From Metarhizium brunneum (Eukaryota; Ascomycota; Sordariomycetes; Hypocreales; Clavicipitaceae): a stretch of DNA of 64,000 bases. A program made the position numbers and the translations under genes. Below are positions 57,630-64,000 of the stretch, in pieces. The DNA is taken from the NCBI RefSeq assembly GCF_013426205.1, contig NC_089425.1:2356001-2420000 (forward strand), in the 5' to 3' direction. The notes below the pieces were generated by a model. That model made no database searches. It saw only the letters and a program-made list of their open reading frames with translations, and had not been told where the DNA came from. Within the stretch, counting starts at the first letter, position 1. Each line of letters starts with the position of its first letter.

Positions 57630-59016
57630 TACGGCGAGGAATACAAATAGAGAATGGGAGAATGCAAGCTAGGAACGAATAATAGCAGGCATTGCAGAAG
57701 CACGACGCCTCGTAATGTTGAAAGCTCATCACTCAACAGTCTGTGGAGCGCCACTCGCCGGCCCGGACCAACCTCGGGGCCCACAGTCACTGATGATCAG
57801 GTTTCTCCCGTAAGATACGGTATGTGGTGGCTGCACGGATGTGGCCGGGCCAGCAGGTGCAACGATGATTCTGCAAAACCAGCAACAACTTAGTACTGCC
57901 CCGAAACTAAAGATTGAGAAGGATCAGATGCAATAGGAATGGCGTGCCCCCATCTGCTGACTATTTCAAAGATGCCATTCGATGGTTGTGTGTACCGTGC
58001 AGGCACTCAAGCGGGACCCACCCACGATCAGGTAGTAAAGGCTGGTTGGTGGGCTTACTAACCTCTAATTAGACGATCCGTCACCGCCGCCAAAAAAAAA
58101 GTCCGCGGCGCGACACGCGTAACACGCCTTAACACGACCCGTGCACGAAACCGACACGTCTTGATTAATTGACGGGCGGCATTCCACGACCACGCGCAGC
58201 GGCCAACGAGGCCGTATTGCTTCCAGACGTCGAGTTTCGTCATCGCATGATTATCAGACAGGCACTGGCAGCGCATGCCTCGTCTATCTGTTGCTGCACC
58301 CCTCGTTTTGAATTTCGTGCATTGGCCGGCACCCTCGCTTTTCCATTTACAGAAAGAGCGAGACAGGCCTCTTGCCTGTGTAACACTCAAACGCTTCGAC
58401 AGTGATTGTGTCCAATTGCTTTTTCCCGTTTCTTTTTTCTTGCTCCCTTTTCAGATCGCAGCGCGGGCAGGCATCTGTAGCTACGGAGTACAAGGCTTGC
58501 CATCCGGCCGGGCCTCAATTGAATTGGCCCGTCTTGGTTAGCTAGCAGGCAGGGAAAGGCCGTCTTGGGGCATTCTGCACCTCCAGGCTCCAGCTTCCCC
58601 TCCTCTCCACCATTCCACAGTCGAGTTGTCTCTCACTTACGCACGCACTTGTGCACGCATAACTACCGCGGCGCTGCCCTGCAACCAACCCACTTGCCTG
58701 CTCCGTTCTCCGCCATTCATTTCGCCTGCAGCTGGGACTCACAACCCGACAAACTCCCCTTCGTCGACGCTGCAAATTCTTGTCGTATTGGTATACTGTT
58801 GCGACCGGATTCCGAGTAGAGCAGCCGGGCATCACGCTGCCGATTTTGTGCGCGCGCACATGACCCTCGACTGCCCTCGGCCATCCATCTGTTCTTGAGA
58901 CGCCAGCTCCCTCCATCGCGAATTTCCAGGTGCCGCCCACACGGCGTCACTGCGCATAGTAATCGGCATCCCTCCCTTTTGGCCTCTTGCGTTTCTCAAT
59001 TCAATTCTTTTTTTTA
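57630..59016. other. Divergent promoter and leader region
   Basis: About 1.4 kb between the LYR gene (minus) and the Mbp1 gene (plus), with TACGGAGTA at 58482-58490 and long pyrimidine-rich stretches just before the Mbp1 start (about 59003-59015). No gene is supported; a long 5' leader for Mbp1 is likely. Confidence 0.55.
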
Positions 59017-61595
59017 ATGGCGCAAAATTTTGCCAACATGCCGTCAGCATCACAGTCATCTCAACAGTCTTTTAGCATGAGCCAACAGTCCCAACCGAGG
59101 CATAGCGCCTCCTTCCACCAAAGCTATAATGGCGCAGACGGCCCCCAGATCTACTCTGTACGAGCTCTCAGTCCGTTTCAAACCAACTACTTGAAAGCAT
59201 TGTAGGTGGCTAACCGATTTGCTTTGTCGCAGGCTTCATATTCAGGTGTCGATGTCTACGAAATGGAGGTCAACAACGTGGCAGTCATGCGAAGACGTAA
59301 CGATTCCTGGCTAAACGCCACCCAGATCCTCAAAGTCGCCGGCGTCGACAAGGGCAAGCGAACCAAGATTCTCGAAAAGGAGATACAAACAGGCGAGCAC
59401 GAAAAGGTCCAGGGCGGCTATGGCAAATATCAGGGTACTTGGATCAAGTTTGAACGAGGCGTCGAAGTTTGTCGGCAGTATGGCGTAGAAGAGATTCTGC
59501 GACCACTTCTGACATACGATATGGGACAGGACGGTGGCGTTGCCGGCAGAGGAGATTTCAACACTCCCACCAAGGAGCAGGCCATGGCGGCTCAGAGGAA
59601 GCGATTGTACAACTCGGGTGTAGATGCCAGACCCAATGGCATGTCCGGCACCTTTTTCAAGAACATCTCTAGCACCGCCTCACATGCGGTTGCGGCCATC
59701 AGCAAAGCTCGCTTCGACTCTCCGGGGCCGAGAAGTCGAAACGGTCCCGCCCGAGCACCTAGCTTCAGCCGGCAGCCGTCGATGCAGAACGGCGATGAGT
59801 TCCCCGGAAACTCGCAACAGAGCTACACGTCCGACTACAGCCAACAATTGGATTCGGCATACTCTACGCAACAAGCAGCCGCCTTGGCCGGCATGCCCGA
59901 GCATGAGCCTCCTCGTAAACGCCAGCGGGTAACAATGACGCCAGTCGACAGTTTCAGTGGATACAACCAGAGTATGGACATGTATGGGACCGCCTTTCCA
60001 GGATCGCCCACTGAACCCAATGAGTCTTTCATGTACACCCAAAGTGCAATCCAGGATGGCGTCGCTGCCGGCGATGACGGCAATGGCTCCTTGCCTCCCT
60101 TGCCGTATGAAATGTCTCCTGACGTGGAAATGAAGCGCAACACCTTGATGGGCTTGTTCATGGATTCATCACCCAATGACACCTCGAAGCATGAGTTACT
60201 ACGAACATTCAGTCCAGCAGAACTTGACATGCCTATCGATCCCCAGAGTCACACGGCGCTTCATTGGGCGGCCACACTGGCCCGTATGCCACTTCTGCGT
60301 GCCCTGATCGCAGCCGGCGCATCTCCATACCGGGTCAATGCATCTGGTGAAACTGCGTTGATGAGGGCCTGTTTAGTCACGAATTCGATGGACCAAGGCT
60401 CGTTTCCTGATCTTCTCGAAGTCCTTGGAGGCACCGTCGAGTCTCGAGACCACAAGGGTCGAACAGTGCTGCATCATATTGCTGTAACCAGCGCCGTCAA
60501 AGGTCGCAATGCTGCTAGTCGATATTATCTAGAGAGCCTTTTGGAATGGGTTGTTCGACAGGGTAGCGTACCGAGCAGCCAGGCCAATAGCAGCGTTCCC
60601 AATAGCTCTCAATCCGTCATTCCCAAGATGGGAATTGCTCGTTTCATGAGTGAAATTGTCAATGCTCAGGATAGTTCAGGTGACACCGCTTTGAATATCG
60701 CGGCTAGAATTGGCAACCGGAGCATCATCTCACAGCTTCTCGAGGTCGGTGGAGACCCCAACATTGCCAATCGTGTCGGCCTGCGACCTCTTGATTTTGG
60801 CATTGGTGGTGACAATGCAGAGGAAAAGACCAACAGCGAAATACCAGCCGACAAGAACGGCGGTGCCGGGTCAAGCCAAAGGACGCGAGAGAGCAGTGAT
60901 GAGATTATTGCGTGTAAGTTCCACTATAGCCACGCTGCGATACCTTTATGTAGCATATTAGCTGACATGATACAGCCATCACACATCTCCTCGGCGAGAC
61001 GGGAACAGCTTTCCAGCAGGAAATGAAGTCCAAGCAAGTCTCATTAGACGCCATGCATGCGACGCTGCGCACGACTTCGACCCAGCTTGGTGACGCCCGC
61101 CGCAATCTCGAACAGCTAACCTCCACCGTCAAGAAGCAGCAACTTGCTCGACAGAAGGTGTCCAACCTCGCACATGCCCGCGAAGACGAGCAGCTCCGCC
61201 TAATGAACGAACAACAGCGCTCATCACAGCCCAACCCCTCAGCGTCATGGGAGACTGAGTTATCAGCCATGCTCGAAGCAGCCGAAGAATCCACAAACAG
61301 CGGCGGCTTCGGCAGCGAGAGCATGCTCCCAACCGCCTCCATCCTCCGATCACGCATCCGTGCCATGGAAGCCCGCCGCGAAGTAACCCGCAAGATGGTC
61401 TCCGCACTCAAAGGACGCAGCCGCGACGTCGAAATCAAGTACCGCCGTGTCGTGGCTCTCTGTACAGGCGTCCAAGAGGGCGAGGTCGACGCCGTGGTAG
61501 ACAACCTCCTCAAGGCTGTTGAAAGCGAGCGCGATGAGCTAGACATTGGCCGTGTACGAAGATTTCTAGGCGGAGTCGAAGGTGTGGTGCATTAA
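59017..61595 (+). CDS. mbp1: APSES/ankyrin transcription factor Mbp1
   Basis: Predicted 813-residue nuclear regulator of the G1/S transition from exons 59017-59157, 59233-60913 and 60976-61595 (814 codons; GTACGA...CGCAG and GTAAGT...TACAG). A Ser/Gln-rich N-terminal tail of about 45 residues precedes the APSES (KilA-N type) DNA-binding domain at about 48-155, with VMRRRNDSWLNATQILKVAG, HEKVQGGYGKYQGTW and EEILRPLL. A possible nuclear signal (PPRKRQR, about 274) is followed by ankyrin repeats at about 383-430 and 524-570 (DTALNIAARIGNRSIISQLL). A C-terminal coiled-coil region (about 620-760) presumably binds a Swi6 partner. The motif VEVCRQYGVEEI and the Mbp1-type recognition helix separate it from Swi6-like paralogues. 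Target sites are MluI boxes (ACGCGT) in other fungi. Confidence 0.93.
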
Positions 61596-62187
61596 TGATG
61601 GCTTCCCCCGGCGTTTTTGTTTCCCTGACTTCTTTTAAACTCCCGAGTGTTATGATATCCCGTTGATTCATATGCTTGTAATACCTTCTGTTTTTTTGGC
61701 GCTACTTGGACACGAACTGTATTTTGGGTCTTTGGGATGGACTTTGTTTTGCCCCTTTCTCCCCCTTTGATGCCTGCCCTTTTTGGCTATGGGGTTTTTG
61801 TGTACAAAAATGCGCTGTTGAGCGTCTGGATAGGCGTCGTGGTTGGCATTGTAATGATTATTATAGTACATTTCTGTAGGATTGCGGGTTGTTGCCTGGC
61901 AAGTAGTTCTGGAACCGATATTTGTCCGAGATCCTAATACAACCGATACGTTGATTCAATTTCGTGTCCCCTTGTTCAACTGCGCTTGTTTGTAGTGTCG
62001 GGGGATTAGTATAGTATTGTGCGACATGTACGTCTGGCCTTGACTATCCATTCTACGCATAAACCAGGCCTATGCTCCTTGTCCCAGACCCCTATCATCC
62101 AACCATTGCTCCCAAACGCCATGCCATGCTTAAAATACGCCTAGTCAACATCCAACCAGACAAATGAAACGCCAGAAACACACTCCC
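61596..62187. other. Intergenic region, convergent
   Basis: About 590 bp between convergent 3' ends. No supported feature. Confidence 0.6.
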
Positions 62188-63970
62188 CTACGCCACTCCA
62201 TTGCGGTATACTCCTTCCCATTTCTGCTCCACGTCCCCTACTTTTGTCTTCAACTGCTGGATCTCCTGGTCCAACTCGTCAACATTGCGTGACAAGGCGC
62301 CGACTTCTTCGAATCGTCGCGCTCCCGAGGCAGAACGAATCATCTCCTCAACCATGAATTTTTGCTCCTCCAGGATGGCTAATCGCTCCTTTAGGTCCTT
62401 CTCTTCTGTTTCTAATTGGCTGACAATGGTGCTACTCTCACTGGCTGCTTGAGATCCGGCGTCTGAAGCGAGTTCCGAATGCCGCAAGCTCGAGGTAGAT
62501 TGCGACGGCGTTGCGAGAAAACGAGAAGACTGTGACGGCGTAGAGCGATGTCGCAACACCTGTGGCAAGCTCTTCAGCGGCAACATGTTTGTGTGTAGGA
62601 AATTATTCGTTTGTGAGTATACGGCTTGTTGTAACATTTGCTGCGTCGGGCTGTCTGTTTTCAAATCCCGTAATCTCTTTGCTGCCATCCCATACTTGCC
62701 GAAACTATCAATCAACCTTCTACGAATCTTGCCGGCTTCTTGAATTTGCGCATGACTCGGTGGAGGTACGGATAGGTCCATCTCTCCGTTGGGCAGCGTT
62801 GGCGTTTGCAAAGCTTGGAGAGCTCGGTGAAATGAAGGGAGCAATTGGCGAATACCTCGTTCAAATTGTCGCAGGGTTTCATATGCCTTTTGATCTGGAG
62901 GCTTGTGCAGTAGCGACTCGGTGAAGTCACGGCCGGAGAAAATGGTATGGTTGCATTCACGGCACATGCGTATATTGAGTGCGAGGCTATTCTCTCCATT
63001 TGTCTCGGGCTTCTCGGTTCCATTTCTGGGCGGCGCTGCAAGTCGGTCAGTTCATCATCTCAAAATTCTAATTTTAACCATTCTTACCAGGGGCAACATT
63101 GAGGCTGACTTCCGAGGAGCACCCAGTTTGACTGTCCGCACAGACAACCCGCCCACATATTCGACAATGATGTCGTCTAAACGTCCACGAGCCAAACTCT
63201 TGTTGACAAAATGGACATTTTGACACCTTTTCATCGTCCTCCCAGGTGACAAGAGATTGCTCTATGAGTTTTCGATTATTTTTCTGTCCAGTAAGGGTCG
63301 ATACAGGGGAAAGCAATGATCCATTGTGCGACGGCAGCTTCTCGGGTGGGTTGGCTAATATCCTCGTCAACTTAGACAACCGTTTCTCCAGTCTTGAAAC
63401 GTCCAGTTTTTGTCGCTCCATCTTTTTCATTCTAATCTCAACAAACGTTTTCATGTGATCTACTAGCACTCCATTGTGGTCGTTGTACCCCTCCCTAGAT
63501 TTATAGCATGTCTCGCAGACTCTTGCCCAGTATCCTCGTACGGGTTCGTGGTTCGCGCTTCTGCTAAGTTTCATTTGGTACATTGTATGTTCTTCGCAGA
63601 ATAGTCGCCCGCAGTGCCTACAGTTAATATTGCCATTCATAGGGCCCAGCCTCTTGCCGCACGCAGGGTCTGTACATAAATCATGGCTCGTCGGCCGTTG
63701 CCAGTGGTTTCGAGTGATGAGATCGTCGGGGTCTATAGGTGTCTCAAGTGGTGCTTTTCCTGCGGCCGTCGCCGGGGCAGAAATAGGGTGCGATTCGTTT
63801 GACTCGAAAACTTCCAGCCCACGTAGCTTCTGGTTTATCAGAGATAATGGCTGGAAACGCTTGGCTTTGAGGACCTGCTTATCAAACCATGTTTTGACCT
63901 CATCCTGCGCTGCTTCTGGTAGTTCCTGGTGGCTATCGTCGATATGTCGGTTGAGCTGGAGTAAGGTGAC
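62188..63970 (-). CDS. pep7: Pep7/Vac1 (rabenosyn-5)-like FYVE protein, 5' end missing
   Basis: Partial gene: visible exons are complement 63970-63088 and 63035-62188, giving 576 residues plus stop; exon 1 lies beyond the window edge behind an acceptor at 63972-63971. It contains two zinc-finger regions. The first is a C-X2-C-type pair ending in NCRHCGRLFCEEHT, and the second a FYVE-type finger, RRHHCRICGRVVCADSQTGC. Around them is a Cys-pair-rich linker and a coiled-coil C-terminus (ETEEKDLKERLAILEEQ). The intron (GTAAGA...TTGCAG) gives APAPPRNGTEKP. Vac1/Pep7 binds phosphatidylinositol 3-phosphate and Rab5 (Vps21) to drive Golgi-to-endosome/vacuole transport. The missing N-terminus prevents deciding the start. 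Confidence 0.9.
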
Positions 63971-64000
63971 CTATTATGCAGACTTAGAGATGCTGTTATA

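Noticed and set aside
1..64000. Transposon, CRISPR array, rRNA or secondary-metabolite gene cluster
   Set aside because: I looked for transposase or reverse-transcriptase motifs, long terminal or inverted repeats, regularly spaced repeats and PKS/NRPS/terpene-synthase motifs and saw none.

Overview
The window reads as euchromatin of a filamentous ascomycete, probably Sordariomycetes and perhaps Hypocreales. Most genes carry one to three short introns (about 50-115 nt) with GTAAGT-type donors and CTRAC-type branch points. Families include Zn2Cys6 and APSES regulators, small secreted proteins and a DUF7907-like protein, and intergenic spacers are 0.1-5 kb. Taxon assignment is inference from gene families and architecture; no marker gene (rDNA, tef1) is present. 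I found no rRNA, tRNA, CRISPR array, intact transposon or secondary-metabolite core gene.

Left part (1-21.5 kb): a gene-poor start, a Zn2Cys6 regulator (-), a 5.2-kb gene-less segment, a DUF4140/DUF4139 'mucoidy inhibitor A'-like protein (-), an unknown C-terminal membrane protein (+), a METTL16-type RNA methyltransferase (+), a YdcF/DUF218 protein (-), and an Arf-family GTPase fused to a roughly 550-residue unknown region (-).

Middle (21.5-47.7 kb): a short-chain dehydrogenase (+), a small membrane protein (+) convergent with a XAP5/FAM50 gene (-), an omega-type glutathione transferase (-) divergent from a HerA-like P-loop ATPase (+), a secreted DUF7907-like protein (+), an intracellular family-2 glycosidase (-), a small secreted cysteine protein (+), a methionine-permease-like LAT transporter (+), a carboxypeptidase Y-type S10 protease (+) and a sterol 24-C-methyltransferase (+).

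Right part (47.7-64 kb): an orphan gene with a nuclear-localisation-like patch (-) next to unresolved or decayed frames, an allantoate-permease-type MFS transporter (+), an orphan 326-aa ORF (-), a GNAT acetyltransferase (+) convergent with a LYR-motif protein (-), the APSES/ankyrin factor Mbp1 (+), and the 3' part of a Pep7/Vac1-type FYVE protein (-) that runs off the right edge.

The genes do not form one pathway; this is mostly housekeeping (cell cycle, splicing/RNA modification, endosomal traffic, sterols) mixed with accessory secreted and transport genes. The most unusual signals are: a 9-bp motif (TACGGAGTA / TACTCCGTA) repeated at about ten intergenic loci, once as a perfect 16-bp palindrome just upstream of the glycosidase gene; the Arf-GTPase fusion; a HerA-like ATPase; and three apparent GC-AG introns. 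All exon models were made by eye and checked only for frame closure and family continuity.
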